Source of the DNA: Lachnospiraceae bacterium | GTDB lineage: Bacteria; Bacillota; Clostridia; Lachnospirales; Lachnospiraceae | Assembly (NCBI GenBank): GCA_017624855.1 | Contig: JAGAMF010000009.1 | Location: 1 to 64,000 of the forward strand | Reading direction: 5' to 3' | DNA length: 64,000 nt | Shown here: piece by piece, positions 25,985-34,900 of the stretch | How positions within the stretch are numbered: position 1 is the stretch's first letter | Layout of the letters: every line of letters begins with the position of its first letter | Made by a program: the position numbers and the translations under genes | The notes under the pieces: generated by a model | Told to the model about the DNA's origin: nothing | Database searches by the model: none | The model's input: the letters and a program-made list of their open reading frames with translations, nothing else

Positions 25985-27127
25985 ATGAAAAACATAGTAG
26001 TTTTGGGTTCTACCGGTTCCATCGGTACTCAAACCTTGGAAATTGTCAGAGAGAATCCCGATTTAAAAGTGATTGCCCTTGCGGCGGGAACCAATGTAAA
26101 GCTCATGGAAGAACAGGTTCGTGAGTTTAATCCAAAGGTGGTCGTAATGTGGACGGAAGAAGCGGCAAAAGATTTAAAACTTCGCATTGCGGATTTACAG
26201 GTGGAAGTTTTAAGCGGTATGGAGGGGCTTCTTGCCATCTCTACTCATGAGGAGTGTGAAGTATTGGTTACCGCTATTGTGGGAATGATAGGAATACGAC
26301 CTACCATAGCTGCCATTGAAGCGGGAAAGACCATTGCTTTGGCCAATAAAGAGACATTGGTTACGGCAGGACATATCATTATGCCTCTTGCAAAAGAAAA
26401 GAATGTGGCAATTTTACCTGTGGACAGCGAGCACAGCGCTATTTTCCAGTCTTTACAGGGACAGCCCAAGGACAGATTAAGTAAAATTCTTTTAACTGCT
26501 TCCGGAGGTCCTTTCCGTGGAAGAAAAAGAGAAGAATTGTTGAATATTCAAGTGGAAGATGCATTAAAGCATCCCAACTGGGCAATGGGAAGAAAAATTA
26601 CCATTGACTCTGCGACTCTTTGCAATAAAGGTTTGGAAGTAATGGAAGCCAAATGGCTTTTTGATGTGGATTTGGACAGAATCGAAGTTGTGGTACATCC
26701 TCAGAGTATTATCCATTCTGCGGTAGAATATGTGGACGGCGGTATAATGGCACAGCTCGGTGCGCCGGATATGAAATTACCCATTCAGTATGCTTTGTTT
26801 TATCCGGACAGACGCCCTATGAGCGGCAAGCGTGTGAATTTCTTTGATTTGGGGACCATGACTTTTGAAAAGCCTGATATGGAAACATTCAGGGGATTGC
26901 AACTTGCTTATGATTCGGCGCGAATCGGCGGAAGTATGCCTACGGTATACAATGCGGCAAATGAAAAAGCGGTAAGTCTTTTCTTGGACAGAAAGATTAA
27001 GTTTTTACAGATTCCCGAGGTAATTGAGGCTTGTATGCAGAATCATAAGAAGATTGATTTGCCCACCGTTGAGGATATTCTGAATACGGAAGCAGAAGCA
27101 TATGATTATATTGCAAAGCATTTTTAA
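25985..27127 (+). CDS. dxr: 1-deoxy-D-xylulose 5-phosphate reductoisomerase
   Basis: Dxr turns deoxyxylulose phosphate into methylerythritol phosphate with NADPH, the first committed step of the MEP isoprenoid route. The 380-residue protein has the N-terminal NADPH motif GSTGSIGTQTL, ALANKETLV, the metal-site segment VDSEHSAIFQ, ASGGPFRG, HPNWAMGRKITIDSATLCNK and the NAANE segment. Together with ispG in the same window it shows that isoprenoids are made by the MEP pathway. Cotranscribed with cdsA and rseP. Confidence 0.97.
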   Translation: MKNIVVLGSTGSIGTQTLEIVRENPDLKVIALAAGTNVKLMEEQVREFNPKVVVMWTEEAAKDLKLRIADLQVEVLSGMEGLLAISTHEECEVLVTAIVGMIGIRPTIAAIEAGKTIALANKETLVTAGHIIMPLAKEKNVAILPVDSEHSAIFQSLQGQPKDRLSKILLTASGGPFRGRKREELLNIQVEDALKHPNWAMGRKITIDSATLCNKGLEVMEAKWLFDVDLDRIEVVVHPQSIIHSAVEYVDGGIMAQLGAPDMKLPIQYALFYPDRRPMSGKRVNFFDLGTMTFEKPDMETFRGLQLAYDSARIGGSMPTVYNAANEKAVSLFLDRKIKFLQIPEVIEACMQNHKKIDLPTVEDILNTEAEAYDYIAKHF

Positions 27128-27154
27128 AAGATTGAAGGAGAATGTGACATTCAG

Positions 27155-28255
27155 ATGAATTTTAATGTTTGGGCAATTCTTGCCTTTGTCATTATATTCG
27201 GTGTGGTAGTTGTTGCCCACGAGTTTGGCCATTTTATTGTAGCGAAAGCAAACGGCATTAAGGTGCTGGAATTTTCAATCGGTATGGGACCGAAGCTGGT
27301 AAAATTTACCAAGGGAGATACAGAGTATTCCTTGCGTTTGTTACCGATTGGCGGTGCGTGCATGTTTGAAGGAGAAGACGGACTTTTTGAAGAAGATGAG
27401 GAAACGGAACTTCAGCAGGAAGAGAATCCGTTGGAACGCCCCAAAACTTCTCAAGAAGGCTCTTTTCAGAATGCTTCCGTGTGGGCGCGTATTGCCACAG
27501 TGGTGGCAGGTCCTCTTTTTAACATTGTTTTAGGCTATGTTCTGGCAATTATTATTGTATTGACCTGCGGTTCCATTGTTTCCAGAATATATGAGGTTCA
27601 CGAAGGATATCCTGCGTACGAGGCCGGGCTTCGCGAAGGCGATATGATTACTGCGATTAACGGCGAAAATATTTATTTGTTCCGGGAAATTCAGTTAAAT
27701 GCCATGATTTACTCCGGCGGTGAGTGGGAGGTTGAATACGAGAGAGACGGTCAGCGCTATACCACAAGCTTTGAGCTTGCGGAGAATAATGGTTCCTATG
27801 TTATGGGTATTACCGGTGGCGAACTTCATATTTGTGAAGGTTTGGATATATTTGAGTATAGCTGGTACGAGGTGAGATATTGGCTGAATACTACCGTAAA
27901 AAGCTTGAAAATGCTGGTTACCGGGCAACTGACCAAGGATGATGTGGCGGGACCGGTAGGTGTTGCGGGAGTCATCAGCGATACCATCGAAGAAACCAAG
28001 CAGTATGGTTTTCTTACCGTATTGATTAACATGGTAAATATTGCACTTCTTTTAAGCATTAATTTGGGTATCATGAATCTACTGCCCATTCCGGCTTTGG
28101 ATGGTGGAAGATTAATCTTTTTACTGATAGAGGCAATTATTCGTAAGCCTGTACCGAAGAAAGCGGAGGCAATCATTCATATGATTGGATTTGCGTTGTT
28201 AATGCTTTTGATGGTTTTGGTGTTGTTTAACGACATTTCTAAATTTTTCAGATAA
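27155..28255 (+). CDS. rseP: Site-2 zinc metalloprotease RseP
   Basis: This intramembrane protease cuts membrane anchors such as anti-sigma factors. It has 366 residues, with the zinc motif HEFGH (22-26) in the first membrane helix, an acidic insert near 75-105, a PDZ domain (about 135-215), and the C-terminal LLPIPALDGGR motif carrying the third zinc ligand Asp. In spore formers a paralogue (SpoIVFB) handles pro-sigma-K, but the PDZ domain and the place after dxr fit RseP/RasP. A terminator follows, separating it from the PP2C-kinase unit. Confidence 0.95.
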   Translation: MNFNVWAILAFVIIFGVVVVAHEFGHFIVAKANGIKVLEFSIGMGPKLVKFTKGDTEYSLRLLPIGGACMFEGEDGLFEEDEETELQQEENPLERPKTSQEGSFQNASVWARIATVVAGPLFNIVLGYVLAIIIVLTCGSIVSRIYEVHEGYPAYEAGLREGDMITAINGENIYLFREIQLNAMIYSGGEWEVEYERDGQRYTTSFELAENNGSYVMGITGGELHICEGLDIFEYSWYEVRYWLNTTVKSLKMLVTGQLTKDDVAGPVGVAGVISDTIEETKQYGFLTVLINMVNIALLLSINLGIMNLLPIPALDGGRLIFLLIEAIIRKPVPKKAEAIIHMIGFALLMLLMVLVLFNDISKFFR

Positions 28256-28263
28256 AAATATGT

Positions 28264-28296
28264 AATGCCTTTCGCGTTTTGCGAAAGGCATTTTTA
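28264..28296 (+). terminator. Rho-independent terminator after rseP
   Basis: A perfect 12-bp stem (28264-28275 with 28281-28292), a 5-nt loop and a T run end the pyrH-rseP segment. Confidence 0.88.
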
Positions 28297-28462
28297 TGTG
28301 CATTTGTCGAAAAATGCGGTGAAAAGTTTGACCAAACATAACGGATTGTATTGTGTTTAAAAATAAATTGTGATATAGATAAAAGCAGATTAAAATCTTA
28401 AATTCTTGAAACGGTCGTTTCACTTTTTCACATAAAATAATCATTATAAAAGGCGGAAAAAT

Positions 28463-29173
28463 ATGCATTTTCAATATGCTTGCGTTTGGGATAAAGGGGA
28501 TTTTTATGCCGTAAATCAGGACAGTTTTTCTTTGCAGATTTTGTATACCGGAAGCGGACCTTATGCCATGGCTATGATTTGCGACGGCGTGGGAGGCTTA
28601 TATCGGGGAGAATTTGCCGGAGGATATGCAACGCAAAAAATGACGGAGTGGTTTTATGAAATGGCCTTGCCCATATTGTGCGAAGGGCAGTCCTTTTTGG
28701 TACTTCGACGAAGTTGTATCAGAGAATTAAAAGAAATACATGAACATTTGTACATTGAAGGGCATAAAAAGCAGGAGCCTATGGCTACAACTTTCACCAT
28801 GCTGATTTTAACATCAAAGCAATACTATGTATTTCATATAGGGGATTGTCACTGTTATAAAATCGGTGGCAAACCTAAGAGCCTGGTGCCAATCCAAACC
28901 AATAGAAAAGGCGAGTTGACAGGTGCTTTGGGCGTGGGTGTTTTTCCAAAGCCGGAGTTTCGTAAAGGCAGATATTCCATGAAAAACAGATTTTTGCTTT
29001 GCAGTGACGGTTATGCGGGATGTCTTAATACTCAGGGGATAAAAAGCTTTGGAAACAGGGAAATCACATCAGGAAATGAAGGTCTGGAAAGACTTATGAA
29101 GGAAATTCTTAAAAGAGGACGGAAAAAAGGAGAGAAGGATAATTGTACGGGGATTGTAATCGGACGAATATGA
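28463..29173 (+). CDS. PP2C-type Ser/Thr protein phosphatase
   Basis: This 236-residue protein is a PPM/PP2C-family phosphatase, normally Mn/Mg dependent. The metal-site motifs are NQDSF near the start, MICDGVGG and LLCSDGYAG, and the closing DNCTGIVI. It has no sensor domain. Its stop overlaps the start of a Ser/Thr kinase gene (ATGA), as in the prpC-prkC pair of Bacillus, so it probably reverses that kinase. Substrates are not evident. It lies between rseP and ispG, which are often adjacent in related genomes. Confidence 0.9.
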   Translation: MHFQYACVWDKGDFYAVNQDSFSLQILYTGSGPYAMAMICDGVGGLYRGEFAGGYATQKMTEWFYEMALPILCEGQSFLVLRRSCIRELKEIHEHLYIEGHKKQEPMATTFTMLILTSKQYYVFHIGDCHCYKIGGKPKSLVPIQTNRKGELTGALGVGVFPKPEFRKGRYSMKNRFLLCSDGYAGCLNTQGIKSFGNREITSGNEGLERLMKEILKRGRKKGEKDNCTGIVIGRI

Positions 29174-30150
29174 CGGTTGGAAAATACAGAATTTTAGAGT
29201 TGCTTGGACAAGGCGGATTTGCATCAGTGTACAAGGTGGAGGACGAGCATTTACATAAAGAATATGCAATGAAGATTATGGAAGGATGCAGTGCGGCGAA
29301 AGAGGAGGCTATGCGTTTAAACGAACTGCAACATCCGGGCCTGCCTCTTTTGCATGATATGTTTGAACTGGAAAACACTACCTATCTTGTTATGGAATTG
29401 TCTCATGGAGTAAATTTAAAAAATTATGTGAAAAAACATGGGAAACTGTCGGTTGAGGAAACCATTAAAATAGGTTTGCAAATCAGCGAAATTCTAAAAT
29501 ACCTGCATAGACAATCAGTACCGGTGATTCACGGTGATATAAAACCGGAAAATATTATGGTGGGGCCGGATAAAATACAGTTAATCGATTTCGGTGGATC
29601 TTATTTGATGTACAGCCGTCGGGAAATCTTTTATGGTACACCGGGGTATGCGGCGGAGGAATTGAGTAGGGGCGAAGTTTTGCCTCAAAGTGATATTTAT
29701 TCTTTCGGTAAGGTGTTACTTTATATGTTGACGGGGAGGGAAGGTGTTCTTATCGGGGGGCAGATAAATGTTGCAGAGTTAAAGCGTTACGGAATACCTA
29801 AGAATTTGCGTAAGGTAATTGTAAGGTGTTTAGAAAAAGAACCTTATATGCGATACCAAAGCGGAGCGGAACTTATGGAAGCTTTGCATAAACTAAGAAG
29901 AATAAACAGACAAATTCCGGGACAAGGGGTTGCAGCGCTTGCAACTATATGCAGGTTTATCGGGACAGCAGGGATTTTGTATGTATTATATGGAATCAAT
30001 GCGGGCGGAAACTTTCCGTCGCGAGACATTTTTGTTTTAAGCTCTTTAATCCTGATTCTGTCTTGTGTGATTGGAAGGTGTGCGGTAAGCATATATCACG
30101 AAGCGATATTGGAATGTGAGTGCAGTATGTTTGTTACAGAAGGATTATAA
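29170..30150 (+). CDS. Membrane Ser/Thr protein kinase, non-RD type, without PASTA domains
   Basis: This 326-residue protein has a Hanks-type kinase domain (about 1-245). It shows the glycine loop GQGGFASV (from residue 13), Lys35 in YAMKIM, the catalytic loop HGDIKPEN (H121, D123) and DFGG (D140). The usual HRD is HGD here, so the kinase is non-RD and may not depend on activation-loop phosphorylation. Two membrane helices follow at the C terminus, with no PASTA repeats, unlike PrkC. The ATG overlaps the phosphatase stop, so I prefer it over upstream TTG 29143. Its input signal and targets are unknown. Confidence 0.88.
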   Translation: MTVGKYRILELLGQGGFASVYKVEDEHLHKEYAMKIMEGCSAAKEEAMRLNELQHPGLPLLHDMFELENTTYLVMELSHGVNLKNYVKKHGKLSVEETIKIGLQISEILKYLHRQSVPVIHGDIKPENIMVGPDKIQLIDFGGSYLMYSRREIFYGTPGYAAEELSRGEVLPQSDIYSFGKVLLYMLTGREGVLIGGQINVAELKRYGIPKNLRKVIVRCLEKEPYMRYQSGAELMEALHKLRRINRQIPGQGVAALATICRFIGTAGILYVLYGINAGGNFPSRDIFVLSSLILILSCVIGRCAVSIYHEAILECECSMFVTEGL

Positions 30151-30170
30151 GATGTAAAGGGAAATATCGG

Positions 30171-30198
30171 TTGTAAATATGTGTCAACTTGTTATAAT
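30171..30198 (+). promoter_or_regulatory. Probable promoter for the small membrane protein gene
   Basis: TTGTAA (30171-30176), 16 bp, TATAAT (30193-30198), placed about 50 bases before the start of the next gene. Confidence 0.55.
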
Positions 30199-30248
30199 AA
30201 AGATGGTATTTTAATTACTGCATTTACATAGTGAAAAGGAGACATATG

Positions 30249-30683
30249 ATGGAACAGAACAGTGCAGATTATATTATTAAAAAATTAAAAAAGGAAATGG
30301 TAATTAACAGAATTATATCTTCCGTAACGCTGGCTCTTACGATTGCCATTCTTGTAGTAGCATGTTTGGCATATAACGAAATAAAGAGTTTTCTTGATGT
30401 GGCGGAGCCTGTGTTGGAGGAGTTATCTAAAATTGACATGGATGCATTAAATGAGTCCTTGGAGAATTTTAACGGAATCATGGAAACTTTTAATTTTAAA
30501 GAATTAAAAGAAACCTTGGACAACATAGATTTTGTGGGCTTGAATGACATTTTGGAAGGCCTTGATATGGATAAATTAACGGAAACGCTGGATAATATAA
30601 ATGAAGGCGCAGAACGGTTGGAAGGCATCGGAGAATGGTTCCAGAATTCACCTTTTAATATTTTTGGCTCAGGTGATGAATAA
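30249..30683 (+). CDS. Small membrane protein with leucine/aspartate-rich helical tail
   Basis: This is an unrecognised protein of 144 residues. One membrane helix lies at about 18-38, and a hydrophilic region of repeating short amphipathic helices follows (LENFNGIMETFNF, LKETLDNIDFVGLND, LTETLDNINEG). The repeat feels like a coiled coil or a MCP-like linker. AGGAG at 30237-30241 favours ATG 30249, though ATG 30246 and GTG 30231 are in frame. It follows the kinase and has its own promoter, so a role as kinase partner or substrate is only a guess. Confidence 0.7.
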   Translation: MEQNSADYIIKKLKKEMVINRIISSVTLALTIAILVVACLAYNEIKSFLDVAEPVLEELSKIDMDALNESLENFNGIMETFNFKELKETLDNIDFVGLNDILEGLDMDKLTETLDNINEGAERLEGIGEWFQNSPFNIFGSGDE

Positions 30684-30716
30684 AAGTTAAATTTCGCAAA
30701 ATTAAGTTTTTGCAAA

Positions 30717-30745
30717 TTGAATAATACAGGGTTGTGTGATAGAAT
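30717..30745 (+). promoter_or_regulatory. Probable ispG promoter
   Basis: TTGAAT (30717-30722), 17 bp, TAGAAT (30740-30745), about 80 bases upstream of ispG. Confidence 0.55.
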
Positions 30746-30826
30746 AAAACAAGATTCGATCGAGTTTTATGTATGGTTTATGCAGTGCCTGTACAATACG
30801 CATAAATGTAAGGGAGAGCAGGTATT

Positions 30827-31882
30827 ATGTTTAGAGACAATACGAAAGTAATACATATCGGTAACAGGGTAATCGGTGGCGGTAACCCGATTTTAATTCA
30901 GTCTATGACCAATACCAAAACAGAAGATGTTGCGGCAACGGTGGCGCAGATTAAAGAACTTGAAGAAGCAGGTTGTGAAATCGTGCGTTGTACCGTACCT
31001 ACTTTGGAAGCAGCGAAAGCGATTGCACAGATTAAGCCCCAGATTTCAATTCCGTTGGTGGCTGATATCCATTTTGATTATAAAATGGCGATTGCGGCTA
31101 TGGAGAACGGCGCGGACAAAATTCGTATCAACCCCGGTAATATCGGAGGTATTGATAAGGTAAAAGCTGTTGTGGATGTTGCCAAGGAACGCAACATTCC
31201 CATTCGTGTGGGCGTAAACAGCGGTTCACTTGAAAAAGAGTTGGTTAAGAAGTATAGCGGTGTAACTGCTGAGGGTATTGTTGAAAGTGCCTTGGATAAG
31301 GTGGCGATGATTGAAGGCCTTGGATATGATAATATGGTAATATCCATTAAATCTTCCGATGTTATGATGTGTATCAAAGCTCATGAACTGCTTGTTGAGA
31401 AAATAAACTATCCATTACATGTGGGTATTACAGAATCGGGAACCTATTTTTCCGGAAATATCAAATCTTCGGTTGGACTTGGTGTGATTTTATATCAGGG
31501 AATCGGAGATACCATTCGCGTTTCTTTAACGGGTAATCCCGTAGAAGAAATCAAAACAGCTAAGTTAATATTAAGAACATTGGGACTTCGCAAGGGCGGT
31601 ATTGAAGTGGTTAGCTGTCCTACTTGCGGTCGTACTCAGATTGATTTAATCGGTCTTGCCAATCAGGTGGAAACGCTTGTTGCCGGTTATCCTTTGGAAA
31701 TTAAGGTGGCGGTAATGGGTTGCGTTGTAAACGGACCCGGAGAGGCGAAAGAAGCAGATTTGGGTATTGCCGGAGGAATCGGAGAAGGCCTTTTGATCAA
31801 AAAAGGTGAAATTATTCGTAAGCTTCCAGAGGATCAGCTTTTATCCGCATTAAAATATGAGTTGGATCATTGGGAGAGTTAA
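30827..31882 (+). CDS. ispG: 4-hydroxy-3-methylbut-2-enyl diphosphate synthase (flavodoxin)
   Basis: IspG reduces methylerythritol cyclodiphosphate to HMBPP near the end of the MEP isoprenoid pathway and carries a 4Fe-4S cluster. The 351-residue protein has the N-terminal TIM-barrel motifs (IQSMTNTKTEDV, VADIHFDYKMA, RINPGNIGG) and cluster Cys in SCPTCGRTQ and VMGCVVNGPGEA. The length is that of the short, standard bacterial form. A terminator separates it from polC. Works in the same pathway as dxr about 4 kb upstream. Confidence 0.97.
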   Translation: MFRDNTKVIHIGNRVIGGGNPILIQSMTNTKTEDVAATVAQIKELEEAGCEIVRCTVPTLEAAKAIAQIKPQISIPLVADIHFDYKMAIAAMENGADKIRINPGNIGGIDKVKAVVDVAKERNIPIRVGVNSGSLEKELVKKYSGVTAEGIVESALDKVAMIEGLGYDNMVISIKSSDVMMCIKAHELLVEKINYPLHVGITESGTYFSGNIKSSVGLGVILYQGIGDTIRVSLTGNPVEEIKTAKLILRTLGLRKGGIEVVSCPTCGRTQIDLIGLANQVETLVAGYPLEIKVAVMGCVVNGPGEAKEADLGIAGGIGEGLLIKKGEIIRKLPEDQLLSALKYELDHWES

Positions 31883-31910
31883 TTTTGTAACTTGAGAAAT
31901 GAATCATGAG

Positions 31911-31935
31911 GAACCGGCTTTGGCCGGTTCTTTTA
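31911..31935 (+). terminator. Rho-independent terminator between ispG and polC
   Basis: An 8-bp perfect GC-rich stem GAACCGGC with GCCGGTTC, a 4-nt loop and TTTT lie only about 25 bases before polC. It may let only part of the transcription through to polC. Confidence 0.8.
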
Positions 31936-31957
31936 TACAAAGGGGATTGTAAATTAT

Positions 31958-34900
31958 ATGGCAATGAAGTTTTTTGAGGTCTTTCAGAGCGTAAAATTGG
32001 ATGAGCGTCTGACTGCGTTAATGGAAGATACAACTGTGGAGAAATTATCCACGAATTCATTAAAAACAATATTAAGAGTATATTTATCCAGTCCGCGCCT
32101 GATTGAGCGTAAGGATATTTTTACGGTGCAGGAAGCAATCCGTAAACAGAAAATGGTTGGTAGTGAAATGGAAGTAAAAGTGTATGAACGCTTTTGTTTG
32201 CCGGAGCATTTTACTGCCCCCAAAGTATACAGTGCCTATGAGGACAGCATTGTATTCAGCATTAAAGAAGTGGGAAATATGGATTATCGAATTTTTCATG
32301 ATGCAGATGTTGTGTTTGAAAGCGACAATGTTATGAAGGTGGTTTTGGCTGATACCATGATTGCTCACGAAAAAGAAAAAGAGCTTCGTGAAACATTGGA
32401 AAGCATTCTGAACATTCGCTGCGGCTTGGATGTTGATATCAGAATAACCTACAAAGAAGCCGTGACAAATAAATTTACGGAAGAGAACGAGCACAAAGTT
32501 AATTTGATGGTTCAGGAAATAACCCGCAGAGCCAAAACGGATAAAGGAAACGGAGACGCCGGAGCGGAATTTGCGGATTACGGAACTGAGAACAAAGAAA
32601 AAGATAATAAAGAGGCCGAGCAGAATGCCAAGGCGAACACATCCGATAAAAAGAGTGACAAAAAAGGCGATAAGAAGGGCAAGGATAATAAAGAAAAAGA
32701 TATTAAAGATAAAAAATTTGCTTCTCTTAAAAGAACCGACGCTCCGGATGTTATATACGGAAGAGATTTTATGGAATCTGCCATGCCGGTTAAAGATGTT
32801 GTGGACGAAATCGGCGAGGTGGTAATCAGTGGTCAGATTACGGAAACCGACGGAAGGGCATTAAACAGTGGAAAGTTTATTTTTACTTTTGCGGTTACCG
32901 ATTTCACGGATACGATTTCCGGAAAGATTTTCTGTTGGGCAGAACAGTCGGAGCAGCTGACTCCCCACATTAAGGTGGGAAATTTTATCTCAATCAAAGG
33001 TATTGCTAAGTTTGACGATTACGCAGGCGAGTTGATGATTTCCTCCATAGTGGGAATCAAGACGATTAAAGATTTCAGAAAGCCCAGAATGGATTACGCA
33101 TTCAAGAAGCGCGTGGAATTGCATGCACATACCAAGATGAGTGAAATGGATGCGGTTATTGATGTTAAGGATTTGGTAAATCGCGCCCATAAGTGGGGTA
33201 TGCCGGCGGTGGCAATCACCGATCATGGCGGAGTACAGGCTTTCCCTACGGCAAATCATGCAGTGCACGACATGGAAGATTTTAAGGTGATTTATGGCGT
33301 GGAAGCATATTTGGTAGATGATATGCGGGGCGCGGTCACAAATGATAAAGGACAGAATCTCAGGGATGACTTTGTTGTATTTGATATTGAAACAACAGGT
33401 TTTTCACCGGTAAAGAATCGTATTATCGAAATCGGTGCCGTAAAAGTGTGTAACGGAGAAATTACGGAACATTTTTCGAGTTTCGTGAATCCTCATACAC
33501 CGATTCCTTTTGAGATTGAGCGTTTAACCGGTATTAACGATAATATGGTTGCAAATGCCCCTGATATCGAAGATGTATTGCCGGCATTTTTGGAATTTGG
33601 CAAAGGTTGTGTTTTGGTTGCACATAATGCATCTTTTGATATGAGTTTTATCGTTGAAAATATGAAGAATCAGGGAATTGAAGCTGATTTAACATATGTG
33701 GATACAGTGGCTATTTCCAGAGCAGTATTGACGGATATGGCAAAACACACTTTGGATTCCATTTCAAAGAAACTTGGAATTGCTCTTGAAAATCATCATA
33801 GAGCGGTAGATGATGCAGAAGCCACGGCAAAGATTTTTGAAAAATTCATTGTCATGCTGGAAGAAAAGGACTTACATACTTTAAAAGACGTAAATGATTT
33901 TGCTACGGCCAGCGTGGATTTGATTCGTAAGCTTCCTGCTTACCATATCATTATTCTTGCCAAGAATGAAGAAGGCCGTAAGAATTTGTACCGCATGGTT
34001 TCGGAATCTCATGTAAAGTACTACAATCATGTGCCTAAGCTTCCCAGAAGTTTTATTGAAAAACATAGAGAAGGTGTTATTTTAGGCAGCGCTTGTGAAG
34101 CCGGAGAATTGTATAATGCAATCGTAAGAGAAAAGTCGGCGGAAGAAATTGCCGGTATTGTAGACTTTTATGACTATTTGGAAATTCAGCCCATCGGAAA
34201 CAATAATTTTATGATTCGTTCCGATGAATATCCCAATATCAACAGTGATGCGGATTTGCAGGAAATTAATCGCAGAATTGTAGCTTTGGGTGAGGAATAC
34301 AACAAGCCGGTCTGCGCTACCTGTGATGTGCATTTTATGGAGCCCGAAGATGAGCTGTATCGTCGTATTATTATGGCGGGCAGAGGATTTAAGGATGCAG
34401 ACAATCAGGCACCGTTGTATTTGCGTACAACGGAAGAGATGTTGGCGGAATTCGAATATTTAGGCAGCGAAAAAGCAGAAGAAGTGGTTATTACCAATAC
34501 AAATCTGATTGCGGACATGTGCGAAAAGATTTCGCCGGTAGATCCCAATAAGTGTGCACCTGTAATCGAAAACAGTGACGAAACCTTGCGTAAAATCTGT
34601 TATACCAAGGCTCATGAGTTGTATGGCGAGAATTTACCCGAAATCGTAGAAAAGCGTTTGGAGAAGGAGTTAAAATCCATCATCGGTAACGGTTTTGCCG
34701 TAATGTATATTATTGCGCAGAAGCTGGTATGGAAGTCTAATGAAGACGGATATTTGGTTGGCTCCAGAGGTTCGGTAGGTTCTTCCTTTGTTGCTACCAT
34801 GGCCGGAATTACAGAGGTAAATCCTTTATCGCCGCACTATTATTGTACGGAATGCTTTTATTCCGATTTTGAGTCGGATGAGGTAAAAGCTTATTCCGGT

